From the NCBI GenBank assembly GCA_036867785.1, contig CP145418.1, positions 1,054,001 through 1,118,000 on the forward strand: a stretch of 64,000 nt of DNA, read 5' to 3'. Shown piece by piece: positions 31,766 through 43,022 of the stretch. This DNA is from Plasmodiophora brassicae (Eukaryota > Endomyxa: Phytomyxea > Phytomyxea > Plasmodiophorida). The translations under genes and the position numbers were made by a program. The notes beneath the pieces were generated by a model. The model did not search any database. It saw nothing but the letters and a program-made list of their open reading frames with translations, and was not told the origin of the DNA. The first letter of the stretch is position 1. Each line of letters starts with the position of its first letter.

Positions 31766-32221
31766 TCAGACACGGGGCGACGGACGGAGAGGATGGGCCG
31801 AGTGGAACGCACCCTTGTTAAGCAGTCGCACGTTTGCATCAGTCCAGGCACCGAAGACGCAGGCAATGCGACGCTTCTCCACATGTAGAACGGCCAGCGT
31901 TGATGTGACTTTCACCTCGCGACGCTTCATTCGGAGCGACTCCTTTTCGACCTGAAACGGCGCACTTGCCTTAGTGGGTATAGTCATACAAGCACCCCGA
32001 ACACGCTCAGTGCAGACATCCGCTTTCCTCGTCATGTACGCGGTCAGGTCTCGCGGCGATAGGCAGCGCTCAACTTGGTTCTTTAGGCTGAGAGACGGCA
32101 CAGGATCCCTGGTAACAGGCGTCCTGCAGACGGGACCTATGTAGGTCGTTACCAATCCAAGAGTACTCTCGAGAGTTACATGGAGGCCTTCTACATACAC
32201 TCGCAATTCTGTCTCAGCCAT
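31766..32221 (-). CDS. Possible 151-residue protein, unknown
   Basis: Open frame from the ATG at 32221, starting MAETELRVYVEGLHVTLEST and containing a charged block (KESLRMKRREVKV) near residue 105. No motif recognised; exon boundaries or even its reality are uncertain. GT and AG dinucleotides that could form short introns occur inside it. Confidence 0.3.
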   Translation of the reverse strand: MAETELRVYVEGLHVTLESTLGLVTTYIGPVCRTPVTRDPVPSLSLKNQVERCLSPRDLTAYMTRKADVCTERVRGACMTIPTKASAPFQVEKESLRMKRREVKVTSTLAVLHVEKRRIACVFGAWTDANVRLLNKGAFHSAHPLRPSPRV

Positions 32222-32305
32222 AACTCGATACATGACTGACAGAACGAATGTGAGCACTGGAACGTGAGCGGGTCGAGATAGGGCTCCAAGCAAATGCTGT
32301 GGCCG

Positions 32306-32857
32306 TCAAGCAGGTACACTCAGAAGACCAACAGAACAAGACGGGTGCACCCGATACCTGCACGTCAGTTCATACATGATGTCTTGCCGTTTGCTAACCC
32401 GAACATCGTCGGCGTCGGGTTCATCATTGGAGCTTCGTTTCCGCTTGGTGCCGACCCGATCCGAAGTGGCGTTGTCAGGGGGGCACTCTGCAGGGGACTC
32501 CTCGAACACGAATCCGAAACGGCACCGTTCGACGAACGATATGACGTCATTCGGTTTCAGGATATGGCGTTTGCGCAGGACGCCGTTCACGTAAAGACCA
32601 TTGGTTGACGACAGGTCCCCGATGACCCACTCGTGGCGCTCGGTCAGTGTGATCACGGCATGCGTCCTCGATATCTTTGTCGAATCGCCGACGACGACGT
32701 CGGTCCTCGCTTCCGACCGGCCCAGAACGATGCCCCGGGACCGCGCCACCGGTTCCTGCAGCTCGACGCATCGCCCGGAACTCAGACGGCGCAGGCGCAT
32801 GGCGCGCGGGCTCGACGGCGCTCTCGTTGGCGGCCGCGACAGCAGTCCCAGGCCCAT
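32306..32857 (-). CDS. FHA-domain protein
   Basis: Open frame taken from the ATG at 32857 (183 residues; an ATG at 32800 is the next choice, and the frame remains open upstream). An FHA phosphothreonine-binding domain occupies about residues 38-115: GIVLGRSEARTDVVV, then SRTHAVITLTERHEWVI, then DLSSTNGLYVNGVLRKR with the conserved SxxH and TNG elements. A basic cluster GTKRKRSSNDEPDADD follows and could be a nuclear localisation signal. FHA proteins read phosphorylated partners in DNA damage and cell-cycle signalling; no second domain is visible, so the pathway is open. The 3' end could include another short intron. Confidence 0.72.
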   Translation of the reverse strand: MGLGLLSRPPTRAPSSPRAMRLRRLSSGRCVELQEPVARSRGIVLGRSEARTDVVVGDSTKISRTHAVITLTERHEWVIGDLSSTNGLYVNGVLRKRHILKPNDVISFVERCRFGFVFEESPAECPPDNATSDRVGTKRKRSSNDEPDADDVRVSKRQDIMYELTCRYRVHPSCSVGLLSVPA

Positions 32858-33135
32858 CCCACCGAACGCGACTGCGCCAATGAAAACTTCGCGCAGCCGC
32901 GCCCCCACGGCCACAACAATGCCCTCCCGAAAGTTCAGTGCGGCCGTGACTCCCGGCGCTGTGTGCAGCTCGCAGTCAGCTGACCGCCGAACTGCGGCCC
33001 GCACGTCGAGGTTTCCAGAAATTAACGTTTGGCGGGTTGGGAGGAGGGCGGCAGGGCAACGGCCATGTCGTCGGCTCGGTTTCGGCACGTATTTTTGGCA
33101 CTGAAGGGCAAACCGCGAACGTCGTTCGGTCGGTG

Positions 33136-35351
33136 ATGATGGCCGGCGTCGTCAGGCAGCGCGCGTTGCTGCCCGTGCTCGGGCTGGCAGGGGCGGCGAT
33201 TGGTGGAGCGGCGGCGTATGTCGTCGCGAATGACGAGGGGCTGGTGCGCTCGACGATTTTCTGGTAAGCGGGCGAGCGCGTATGCGGAGAGCGGTCCCCT
33301 CGGATGCCAATCGCCGCCAGGACCCGGGCGATGCCGGTATATGGCCACTATCGAGCCGTGCAGTGGTGGGTCAAGGATAAGCCCGATGCGGAGCAGGACG
33401 AGGCATTCAATGCGTTGCACGACCGGTACGCCCACGTCATGGAGAAACTCGTTTATGATTTGAGGTACGCGCGCGGTCGATCCCCATTTCGGTGTCAGCG
33501 TCTTAGGACATCCAATTAGAGGGTTCTACATGAAACTGGCCCAGGTTGCTGTTCCTCACTTGTTTGTAGTACTATCAGGGGGTTCACGTTCGATTGCCTA
33601 TTCGTAGATCGGATCTACAAGAGACGAATTCCTGCCGAAGCAGTTAGCGAACCATTTGCTTTGCCCAGGCGCCAGGGCGTCTTACAATGCGATAGGTATA
33701 TGGACTGGGCGAAACGAATGCAAGATGAAGCGCCGTCACCCATGACCGACGAGGACGTTCGGCATATCATTGAACGAGAACTTCAGGCCCCCATCGAGAG
33801 CGTGTTTGACGATTTCGATTTCGCGCCGATCGGGTGCGCAAGCATCGGCCAGGTGCACAAAGCGAAACTGAAAGACGGCCGCCCGGTTGCAATCAAGGTT
33901 CAGATACCGGGTATCGAAGCCAAGTTCCGCAATGACATCGCGACAGCGAAGCGGTCTGTCCTTGTACTTCATCACGTGTCGTTCGCTCTTGAACATTCGT
34001 GACGACAGGTTCTGTGAGATTGCGCAGCCGGCACATCTCGGCTACATGAATGAAATCGAGAAACAGTTCTTGACCGAGTTCGATTATCGTCGCGAAGCCG
34101 AAAATATGGCGCTGATCAGGAAGAATATCTTGCCCGTTTGGGGCCATAAAGTGGACATCCCCGAGCCTTACCTGGACCTGTGCACGTAAGTTGCGGCGTA
34201 TGGTCACTGGAGGCAACGAAATACTAACCTGGGTCTATGATCAGAACGCATATGCTCGTGATGGAGTTAATGCATGGGCGGAAACTGATCGATGGGATCC
34301 GTGATCAGTACAAGAAAATCGCAAAGCAGATGGGCAAGACTCTTCACGAGCTTGAGGACGAACAGAGGCAGAAGATCAGCCTTGGTCAGCGCCATGTAGT
34401 TTCTGTTTCCGGTTTCTCTGAACCCGGATGATGTACAGGGGTTGTTAAGCCTCAATCGTTATGGGAGAGCTGGTTTCGCGTGACCGTCGCTAACTGCTTC
34501 CTGACTATAATGGATGTAATCCATAATACCTTTGCATTCACGATGAACCAAACCGCTGTTCGAATCGGTTTGGCGCGCCCGCGAGAATACAGGTTTGCCT
34601 GGATGTCAGCTCCGTTATATGTTTTGTCTCATAGCGATCATGTGTTGAGGTGGTCGGAGAAGCAAATTAACTTATCAGCAATCCTGAACCTGCTGTTAAC
34701 AGTGCATGCGCACCAAATATTTATCGATGGTCAGCAACCCCTTTCCGCTGGCTGCGCCGGTTTCCTATTCACTGGCATTTAGGGGCCTTCAATGGCGACC
34801 CCCACCCGGGAAACATTATGCTGCTGAAGAACGGCAAGGTGGGCCTGATAGATTTCGGGCAGGTCAAGCACATCTCCAAAGAGACCAGGCTCAGCCTTGC
34901 ACGGCTCATTAAGGCCATTGCTGACGAGGACAGGCCCGCTGTGCTGCGAGCGATGCATGAGGGCGGGTACCAAGCGAAGAACAATATTGATGACATCACG
35001 TACAGGTAGCTTGACGGCTAGCTGAGCGGGCCGTGCTCGCATTGTTCTGAATGGGGGTCTGTTTAGACGCGCTCTGTTCTTCTTCGATCGTGATAGCGCC
35101 GACGGTTAGGCGATTCGTGTGTCGACTTGTTCGGTCTACTCAATTCACGTGCAGTACTGGGCGGCTTGAACTTGCAAATGTTCATGGAGGAGACGGAACG
35201 AGTGGATCCTATCACTGAACAGGACGACGAGCTCGTCATGGCATCACGCGTTTCCCTCTTACTTCGAGGGCTGGGCAATGCGTTTAACATTAAGTTACGT
35301 GTGGCGACCGTCTGGAAGCCGTTCGCTGAGCGCTGCATACGGTCCGCATAA
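33136..35351 (+). CDS. ABC1/UbiB-family atypical kinase
   Basis: Twelve exons (33136-33263, 33321-33464, 33520-33544, 33608-33642, 33696-33953, 34009-34185, 34245-34384, 34439-34592, 34650-34729, 34783-35005, 35067-35104, 35155-35351) encode 532 residues; introns 50-63 nt, exons as short as 25 nt. A hydrophobic segment lies at residues 10-28. Family motifs in order: GFYMKLAQIGSTRDEF, where the usual KxGQ is KLAQ; DFAPIGCASIGQVHKAKL (the Ala-rich loop replacing a glycine loop); VAIKVQIPG with the catalytic Lys; AFNGDPHPGNIMLL (catalytic Asp); GLIDFGQVK (metal-binding Asp). Such kinases support coenzyme Q or lipid homeostasis in mitochondria or plastids. Every intron restores a conserved residue, so the model is robust. 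Confidence 0.92.
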
Positions 35352-35446
35352 TGAAACCATCAACGTCACCACGTGGCTGAATGGCATGATAGCGGCTGGG
35401 CGTATGTACGAAGAGCACGATACCGCTCCGTTATCTGACCGGTTGT

Positions 35447-37584
35447 TTACTTCGTAGCCCCGTTCAAGCGTCGTAACTTTCGTACGAGATCAGCGGCGGC
35501 GACGGGACGTTTGCGTTTAGCACGGGTCTGGGGAATGTTCGGTGCCACCGAACCATCGCCGAAATCCATCGTGCCGTGTAGGATGCTGTTCGTCGTCACA
35601 AACGAACGTGATACACCACGCGGGATCAGGGGCTCGGCAAGCAGTTGGGCCAGATGGGCACGCATGGACGCGAACTGCTGGTTGCGACGCGCGCGATCGT
35701 CGTCGGTTGCCGAGGCAGTTTTCGGGACGATATCGTCATCCAGGAGGATGTCCATTTCCTTGGCGTGCTTGGCGAACCAGTTCGATTCGGCGCTGGCCTT
35801 CTTGTCTTCCGACAGCAACCGATCTAGTTTGGTGGCGACATTGATCCGCTTGCGGATCGGGACCAGCAGAGCCGTGTCGACTGGGAACTCGGCAACCGAA
35901 TGCGACAGGTCACGGGTCAGACGACGGTACGCCTCCTGTTCTGCCGGTGCGATCAGCATCAGGCTCAGCCCGTTCCCCCCGATCCGTGCCGTCCGTCCTG
36001 ATCGGTGCACGTAGATATCGCTGGTAGGCGCAGCCTGATGCAGAATCGGTTAGCCAGCCATACCCCCCAGTTAGGACATGTGCTCCTACCTGGTAGTGAA
36101 CGACATTGTCCACGTTAGGAATGTCAAGTCCTCGAGCGGCGACATCGGTGCAGACGAGGACACAGTTGTCACTAGCTTTGAACCTGTCCAGGTTCTTCAG
36201 ACGCTGCCTCTGCTGCATGGACGCGTGCAATGGGAAGACCTGACACACCAAATCAGAATGCGAAGGCGAGTCGGCATTGCCTTCAACGAACGGGGAATTG
36301 CAGCAACGTGAATAGAGCATGGAATCGGCGCACGCTGGCGATCGAATTCATGAACACAATGGTTCGCCCAGCGTGTTTGGCCAGGAAGTAGTACACATAC
36401 GCGTCCTTCTCCTCGGGGAGACACTGGATACGCGATTCAGACAGGCCATCGGCAACACGTGTTTCAGGCGTGAGGTCGATGAACGCAGGACGGGAACGAA
36501 ACGTGATCCGGCTGATGAGATCTTGCAGGGTTGACGATGACCGCTGTCCCGGTCGCGCCTTTGGCGTTGCCATGGACGTCATCGTCGCCGAGAAGAGCAG
36601 CGTCTGATAACGCGACGCCGGTGCAGACTTGCCAATGAACCCAAGGATCATGTCGAGCTCTTTAAAGTGACCACGAGAGATCATCCGATCGGCTTCATCC
36701 AGGACGACAAACTGCAACGAAGACAGGTCGCAGACGTGTGGCTCGCCTTCTTGGATTATGTCCCACAGTCGACCTGGCGTCGCAACGACGATGTCGGGAT
36801 GCGAGCGTAACACTCGCTGCTGCTTTGCAATGGCCATGCCTCCAACGCACTCGGCAATCTGCAAGAGAAAACGTCAGCAGCGTGCTTACGAGAGACGAAT
36901 GACCGCAATCAGGCCTTGATCGATGTGCCATCGGCAACCCGTCTGAGGTGCTGGCATATTTGCATAGCGAGTTCTCTGGTCGGAGTGACGATCAGTACAG
37001 AAAGCGGGGTTGCTTCGTTATCCTGACGCGGCGGAAACTTCAGCAGCCGGTTCAGGATCGGCAATCCGAAGGCAAGAGTCTTCCCCGATCCCTAGAACGC
37101 AGTGTTAAACGTTGACGTTGCACAGCTGCAAGTTACACACCGTTTGTGATGCCGCAAGGATGTCTTTGCGATCCCGGAACACTGGGTTGAATGCTCGGGT
37201 TTGGATTTCAGTGGGTGATGTGAACCGTAGAGCCTTCAGACTTCTGAGGAGCGCGTCATCGAGTTCGAGGCATTCCCAGGCGGACATGTCAATATCTTCG
37301 GCTTCCTCTGTCATTTCGATAGCAACGGTAGGCTTAACCGGTGAGCCCGACGTCTTCTTCTTTGTCTTCTTCCTGGACGCTTTCTGCTGAGTTGGCTCGG
37401 ACGTCACGTCCTCCGTCTCAATGATTGCCGCGCTAAATTCAGTCCCAGACACCTCTTCGAGGGAAAGCATCCCAGAAAATCCTTCGTCATCGCCTAACGA
37501 CGCAACGCGAAGGTCGCACTCGACAGGCTTCCAAGATAGTGACGTCCAAGCTGCGTCCGATGATGCCGGCTTCCCCATCCCCAT
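35447..37584 (-). CDS. MAK5: DEAD-box RNA helicase DDX24/MAK5
   Basis: Five exons (37141-37584, 36915-37091, 36292-36858, 36090-36239, 35447-36034), 641 residues. An acidic/Lys-rich N-terminus ([11 protein letters not shown]) precedes the core: SPTEIQ (Q motif), AASQTGSGKT (I, rebuilt by splicing), TPTRELA (Ia), VVATPGR (Ib), VLDEADRM (II), SATM (III), VFMNS (IV), [11 protein letters not shown] (V), [10 protein letters not shown] (VI). The N-terminal WKPVE-like block, the [11 protein letters not shown] loop and [13 protein letters not shown] are typical of the MAK5/DDX24 branch, which acts in 60S ribosome assembly in the nucleolus. Intron 2 (36859-36914) is GC-AG. Two CGGACTCCG copies lie 29-49 bp upstream of the start. 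Confidence 0.88.
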
Positions 37585-37612
37585 CACTGAGCCCACCAGC
37601 ACGGAACCGCCA

Positions 37613-37633
37613 CGGACTCCGCTACGGACTCCG
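37613..37633. promoter_or_regulatory. Paired CGGACTCCG element (MAK5 promoter)
   Basis: CGGACTCCG at 37613-37621 and again at 37625-37633, start-to-start 12 bp, 29-49 bp upstream of the MAK5 start codon on the minus strand. The same pair with the same spacing occurs at three other loci in the window. Confidence 0.7.
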
Positions 37634-38040
37634 TGATCAGCAGGTTGTCTCTGAAGCCAGACCAGCCACCTCCAGTCTCCAGAACCCTCCTCTGCCCTGC
37701 TGCTGGCATTCAAGCGATTCGCCTCGAACCACGCGCACGTTTCTGTTCGGGTTGATATAATAGCCGCGTAATATATTCTTGTAATCCTTAGTGTCACAAC
37801 GAAACCCGATTCAGATGCGGTAACAAGGGCAGCATGAACGAGTTGATTGGCAGTAGATTGATGATGCGTTGTTTAAGAGTGCGATGCAAGTTGCAGGGGT
37901 CTGGTGTAGCGCAACTATTTGGACCGACGAGTGAGCGGGGGCGTTCATCGGTAGGCGCGGGATCCGTAACCGCGTCGCGTTGACGACGGTGTCCCCGTTA
38001 AGCGTTTGTGGGTCTAAACAGAAATAGCGACCCCACGGGG

Positions 38041-38061
38041 CGGACGCCGTGACGGAGTCCG
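38041..38061. promoter_or_regulatory. Paired element, inverted and one half degenerate
   Basis: CGGACGCCG at 38041-38049 and CGGAGTCCG (the reverse complement of CGGACTCCG) at 38053-38061, again 12 bp apart, 80-100 bp upstream of the zinc-binding gene at 38141. Confidence 0.55.
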
Positions 38062-38140
38062 CGTCACATCCCAAGACGTCACACGCACCGCGACCAGCAG
38101 CTGGAAACACCCCACAACAGCAGTTACGTGTCAAGACGCA

Positions 38141-38617
38141 ATGTCCTGGAAACCGTGTCGCAGGCCCGAATGCCCGAATACGGTCGGGTCGGATCGGTCG
38201 AACCGCGCCCACTACTGTTCCGTCGAATGCAGATTGGCGGTTCGCGCGCTCAAGGCCCGTGTTCGCAGGCGCACCAAGTCATTGTCGCTGCTGGGCGCCG
38301 AGCAGGCAGCGCCTGTTCACACCGCTCAAGAAGTGCAAATTGGCCCACGACTGAACTCGACGCCCAGCCCACAACGCGCTATCGTTGCTCGCACGATCAG
38401 CATGACCACCGAGGACGCCGACGACACGACCGACTCGGCCAGCCAGGACAACTGCATCGAAGAGGGCGACGTCAGTCGCGACAACATGTACTGTAACTCG
38501 GTGGCGCTGGCGCAGCTAGCAGCGGTCTGCGCCGCCTACCGACAGACGCGCCAGTGCAATTCGGCCGCACCAACATCCGTAGATGGTGGAGTTCCCGTGC
38601 AATCCGTCACCTACTAG
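38141..38617 (+). CDS. Small Cys-rich, probably zinc-binding protein
   Basis: 158 residues, intronless. The N-terminal 45 residues hold a compact Cys cluster, PCRRPECPNTVG then AHYCSVECRLAVRALKAR, a C-x4-C ... YC-x3-C arrangement followed by a very basic helix (RVRRRTK), as in small treble-clef or FCS-like fingers that bind nucleic acid. The rest is acidic and disordered (TTEDADDTTDSASQDN). Its promoter carries the inverted form of the 12-bp-phased element shared with MAK5, RPB12 and AAMP/SQT1, which would suggest a role in ribosome production by association only. Family not recognised. Confidence 0.5.
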   Translation: MSWKPCRRPECPNTVGSDRSNRAHYCSVECRLAVRALKARVRRRTKSLSLLGAEQAAPVHTAQEVQIGPRLNSTPSPQRAIVARTISMTTEDADDTTDSASQDNCIEEGDVSRDNMYCNSVALAQLAAVCAAYRQTRQCNSAAPTSVDGGVPVQSVTY

Positions 38618-39298
38618 ACACGGGCGTCTCTTCCTCTACGCATCACAACCGTATCTCGGCCACACACGCATTGTCAGCTCCAGTAAAATATACCACAAAT
38701 GATCTAGTCAGAATACAACATTGGCCTCGCTCATGCTATTCGCTCGACTGCCCGTTATCGTCTGGTACAGCATTGGAGCACCGTGCGTACACCATCCTGT
38801 GACGGCGCGCGTTAACACCGGAAGGAGCGACGACGAGACGAGGGGCGAGGGCTCGCCGAGACGCCGACGCGTGACCACCCGGTCCGCTCGCAGTGCCGCA
38901 CGCAACTAAAGCAAGCCGCAAAGACCTCAAGCGCTATGTTTAGCGCTGATCATTGATGAGCTCCGAAATCGAGCGCGGGGCAACATTCTTCAGAAGACTG
39001 CCCACAGGAATACGCATCGCTGGCCCTTGTACACACTAAACACTTACACGACGTAGGACTTACAACGCGTGATGCAGCACGAAGGACAAACGACTGCACG
39101 GTGGTACCAGTACTGCTCGACCCGTCATTCGGATCCATCGATTAATGGCACGCACATGTGACAGCGCGCCGGCAGAATCCATCATGAACGATACGTAACG
39201 GAGTGGTATTAATTTAGTTATTGATCGAGAACAGGGGACACCATGACAGGGTCACCGGGCCAGAAGCTGACGACCTAACAGGCGAACGATTTAGTCCA
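38618..39298. other. Intergenic, about 680 bp
   Basis: No supported gene; only short frames. The zinc-binding gene and RPB12 converge on it. Confidence 0.4.
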
Positions 39299-39590
39299 TC
39301 ACGACAATGCCAATGTGTTAACCGCGTACGAACACTTTCTCTCCCGCTTCTTGTACAGGATTCGGTATCCACACTCACGGCACCGGATGGCATCTCTCGC
39401 GCGGATGACGTTTTCCACCCTGAACCCCAGTGTTAGTTTGCACAGGACGCAGTGCCTCATAGCAGCGGACGTACCCGCAGTCACCGCATAGGAAGCCGGA
39501 CGCGGTCGCGCTCGGGTTGCAGGGTGGCAGGCCGCCGCTGATCACAACTGGAGCAGGTTCATCGACATTGCCACTGTCGACCTCCATCAT
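39299..39590 (-). CDS. RPB12: RNA polymerase I/II/III shared subunit RPABC4 (Rpb12)
   Basis: Exons 39475-39590 and 39299-39419 (intron 55 nt), 78 residues. After a short disordered N-terminus, [20 protein letters not shown] is joined across the intron, followed by [15 protein letters not shown]. The CxxC ... CxxC zinc ribbon and the GYRILYKKR signature identify the tiny subunit shared by all three nuclear polymerases. The family usually ends in a short xQFxAR-like tail, while here the frame reads [11 protein letters not shown]; a further short intron near 39325 might exist, but no acceptor gives a better tail. The paired CGGACTCCG element lies 13-33 bp upstream of the ATG. Confidence 0.85.
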
Positions 39591-39602
39591 GCAATCTGTC
39601 CG

Positions 39603-39623
39603 CGGACTCCGTCACGGACTCCG
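39603..39623. promoter_or_regulatory. Paired CGGACTCCG element (RPB12 / MscS divergent promoter)
   Basis: CGGACTCCG at 39603-39611 and 39615-39623, 12 bp apart. It is 13-33 bp upstream of the RPB12 start and 104-124 bp upstream of the divergent MscS gene. Confidence 0.7.
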
Positions 39624-39726
39624 CAGTCGGGTCGAGCGAGGGTCCCCTCGTGAAACATGGGTCCAGAAATAGGATCGCGCCAGACTCAGCTCTCTGTCAG
39701 TCCTCGCTCGTGCACGAAAGTGTGCC

Positions 39727-41730
39727 ATGGGGGACAAACCGTGCATGCATGACGTCCGCGTCGACAATGCGACGGCGGACAAGGCGGAATCGGATGCGGA
39801 CACGATCGAGATGTGGGATCGCACCCCTCGACTTATCGTTGTGGACAACGATAATGGCGGGGCGGGTGGAGCGTCGACGTTGCCCGCAAACCAGGCGAAA
39901 ATGTTCAGCCTTGAGGAGCGCGATAACCGCAACGTGGTGCTTCGATCCCTCGCAAACTGCTCTGAATTCATGCGCAACCGGCAGATTCCGATCCTGGTGG
40001 CGACCTGCTCGCTGCTGTTCACAATTGGGGCCCTCCTGCTTGGACCTCCCGAGATGAAATCGCACTATCGATGGTACCTGACGCCTTTCCTTGCGGTCGT
40101 TGTGTACTTTCTGTGCGGCCTGGCGGAGAAACTCGTGTCCTGGGCCATGCAAGCCATCGCGGCATGTAGTTCAAATGCTGGATGGGGACTTCGTGTCATC
40201 GTTCAGGAACTGCACGGATGGCTGCGCATCGTCGTCTTCTGCATCGTCATGTCTGAAGTACTGCTCGACGAGTGGATGGCGTCTCTGAACGTGAACGTTC
40301 CGCGCGAAGTCCAACTAGCCGGAAAATGGATCAAGTCTGCCTACATCATCCTTATCATCGTTGTTCTGAAGAACGTCGGCCTGCGCGTCCTCGAGCGACT
40401 GTTCGCCGAGAAATCGTTCGGTCATCGTATACACAACTGTGCGTTGGGGGCGTTCACCTTGGAGCACCTCTGCCGCCAAATTGGGCGCTCCGACCAATGC
40501 CCGAAGTCGTTATCATCGCGGTACCTTGCCTTCAAGCGCACCCACCTGATGGATCGCCTGGCCAAGATCCGCGATGAATCCCTGACGCTTCCACTGAAGC
40601 AATCCCTTTCCGGACCTTGGCGGTACTCGGAGACGTCACGGGTCGAGGTCTCTACCAAGAAGGAGGTAACTTGTCATCGCCTCAGCCTTCCTATGTGTTG
40701 CTGATTGCCACAGTTTGAGCTTGTTGCGACTGCCCTGTTCAACAGCCTGTCCAGTTCGGGAACGATCGCCTTCAGCGACTGGGAGGCGCTGTTCATGGTA
40801 AGGGCCAGTCGCTCTGTGTTCTGGATGTCGACTGATTACCGTTCACAGGGCAACCACCATCTTGCGGTGACGACGTACAAGCTGATGTTCCCGATGAATG
40901 AATTGCACCTTACCGAGACCGACTTCGTGTCGGCGATCTGCGCCTTTGGCGAAAAGCGTTCCGCACTGGCAGGACGGCTGTCTGGCTTCAGGAACCTGAC
41001 GACCTTGATCGGGACCTTTGCCGGCGTCCTGCTCGTGCTGGTATCATGTCTGGCTGTTGCGTACGTGTTCGAGTACAACTACACGGGTCTGATGGTGACC
41101 ATGTCCACCATCTTCATCTCGTTGTCGTTCGCCACGAGCAAATCCATATCGCGTTGCGTGGAATCCATCATATTCGTGTTCGGTAGCCAGCCGTTCACGG
41201 TGAACGACGTCGTCATTGTCGACGGCAAGTCGTACACGGTGCATCAGATCGGGTTGCTAGAGACGCGCATGCGCGACTCGTCCAACAAGATCGTCCGGTT
41301 CTCGAACCAGGTGCTCTGCGACATGAGCATCATCAATCAGTCGTTCAGCAACGACCGCGCCGTGTCCGTCATTGCAACTGATGTCGCGATGAGCACCTCG
41401 ATCGACTCCATCGAGAAGTTGCGCAAGGCGATCCTGAATTACGTGACAGGGAATGCCGCCCATTGGAAGCCCCGGGTCACGTTCGGCTGGAACGACATCT
41501 CGCAGGCCACGTCGATCCGCCTCGAGATCAAGGTCGAGTCCTGCTACACCTGGAAGCAAGGCGGGTCATTCCACGCCGCCAACTGGGACCTGAAACGATT
41601 CGTCACCCTGAAGATGGTCCAGCTGAAGATCACCTATCGGCAACCGCCACAACCGGTCACGATTGACATCACCGACCACTCATCCTCACTGCCGTCAGTG
41701 GCCTTGTTGCCCCGTACAACCGCAAAATAA
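39727..41730 (+). CDS. MscS-type mechanosensitive ion channel
   Basis: Exons 39727-40665, 40714-40797 and 40849-41730 (introns 48 and 51 nt, both multiples of three), 634 residues. Cytosolic acidic N-terminus; helices around ILVATCSLLFTIGALLLG, TPFLAVVVYFLCGLAEKL, WLRIVVFCIVMSEVLLDEW and AYIILIIVVLKNVGLRVLE; then a cytosolic region with a weak EF-hand-like stretch (ELHLTETDFVSAICAFGEKR), two more helices including the pore region, and the MscS beta domain with FGSQPFTVNDVVIVDGKSY. This is the architecture of fungal and plant Msy1/MSL channels in endoplasmic reticulum or plasma membrane that release ions under osmotic stretch. The second intron is optional by frame, but its donor, branch and acceptor are good. 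Confidence 0.87.
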
Positions 41731-42249
41731 TAAACCGCCGTTCCCGAACGACAGCTGCCTGGGCCGACCCTGCAGCTCGCCAGTGGCCGCTTGCAGCTCG
41801 CCAGTGGCCGCTTGCAGCTCGCCAGTCTCTCGCTCTGCTCCAGAATAGGACAGGCCCGGTCAAATGAAGCGCCAAAAAAAACGGGGCTGTTGTTGTTGCG
41901 CCCTGGGACTGGCAGCGCATTGCGTTAGTGAAGTGGGGGAGTGAGGGTGCCATTTGCTCGTCAATGACTCGCCCAGGAGGGTCCAGTCGTCGCGGGCCGC
42001 TGTTCCGCGTGCATGGCGCGCCCGTTGTGCGTCGCCAGGCGCCGGGTCTGACGCCCGCGCTGCCGGCGCGACGCATCGGCGGGTATCACCGGCGGCACCG
42101 GGTCGCGCACGACGCGTCCGTCGACGGCGTCGTGGCTGGCGCCGTCCGTCGTGCAATCAACTCGGTCAAGAAATTTGTATGCGGGAACGCTCGTTCTTCT
42201 GGGTGGCGATCCTGATGGTCGGATTAGTTCAGGAGGCCGTCCCGGGATT
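41731..42249. other. GC-rich spacer with tandem repeat
   Basis: About 520 bp after the MscS stop with no secure exon. It holds the 21-bp tandem repeat listed separately and may contain the 5' exons of the proline-rich gene downstream. Confidence 0.4.
41771..41826. repeat. 21-bp tandem repeat, 2.7 copies
   Basis: Unit TGCAGCTCGCCAGTGGCCGCT repeated exactly, 41 bp after the MscS stop codon; written here as one 21-bp period beginning TGCAGCTCGC. Confidence 0.75.
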
Positions 42250-43022
42250 CCCTGCAGGAGCGGATCCGCGAGCTGGAGGACGATCTACGCCTAATGCAAC
42301 AGAAGGACCATATTGAGAAGCGGGCCATCTCCTGCGAAACGCAAACATTGGATGCCGACAATGGAGACGATGCGGTCCCTGCTGCACCGCCTGTTCCGCG
42401 TCTCGAAGAAGGACACGGTGCCGTTCCGGCTGCGCCCCCCGCTCCTCCCGCCCCTCCTCTGCCCGGAATAAAGGGGCCCGAGGCGACGCCTAGCAAGGAT
42501 TCAGGGCCGCATCGGTTGCCATTCGGATCTGCTGATTTGCGCGCGGTTCGACTACGACGACGGCCTGAAGGATCATCTGCAGATGCGCCTAACGATAAGA
42601 CCGACTCCCTAGCTGATCAAGAGAACCGTCCTGAAGAGGTATGTGTCCTCCGAATATGAGTGACGTGTCATCGTTGACAGCCCTTCGCGACAGGGATCAG
42701 CAGCGAATGTTTGCGTTTCCGAGACGAAATCGGTCATATGGAATATGGAGATCAAGCCCGACGACCTGCTGGCAGTCAAGCTGAAGCCAATCCCCGGGCG
42801 CGAACAACGACAACGGCCTCTCCAATACGAGTCGGCTTTTGCCTACGTTTATCGCATAGCCAATGGCTGATCCGCTGCTGCTCAGATCCGACCCGGATGA
42901 TGCGTTCAGTCTGCTTCGGGCAGAGCTTGCCAAGCGGTCCCAGATCCTGCACTCGCCGGCAGGTCGGTTGTCACTTGGGACCAGTTCCGAAGTGGAATGG
43001 AGCGTTTCTCCCGCCAAGAGAC
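42250..43022 (+). CDS. Possible gene with coiled-coil and FH1-like proline-rich exon
   Basis: The most gene-like stretch is an exon from about 42233 to 42639 reading QERIRELEDDLRLMQQKDHI (coiled coil) and then two proline blocks, VPAAPPVPRLEEG and APPAPPAPPLPGIKG, like the FH1 region that precedes the actin-binding FH2 domain of formins. A GT at 42640 and an AG at 42687 define a 48-nt intron; possible later pieces are VIWNMEIKPDDLLAVKLKP and DPDDAFSLLRAELAKRSQIL. No FH2 domain is visible and I could not find a start codon or consistent phases, so boundaries are approximate. Confidence 0.35.

Noticed and set aside
36878-36908. GT-AG intron of only 31 nt in DDX24
   Set aside because: It would leave an in-frame TGA in the exon and break the alignment; the 56-nt GC-AG alternative gives the family sequence.
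39603-39623. The CGGACTCCG pairs as tRNA fragments or a transposon footprint
   Set aside because: No further similarity flanks the four loci, no tRNA-like fold is present, and their positions follow start codons.
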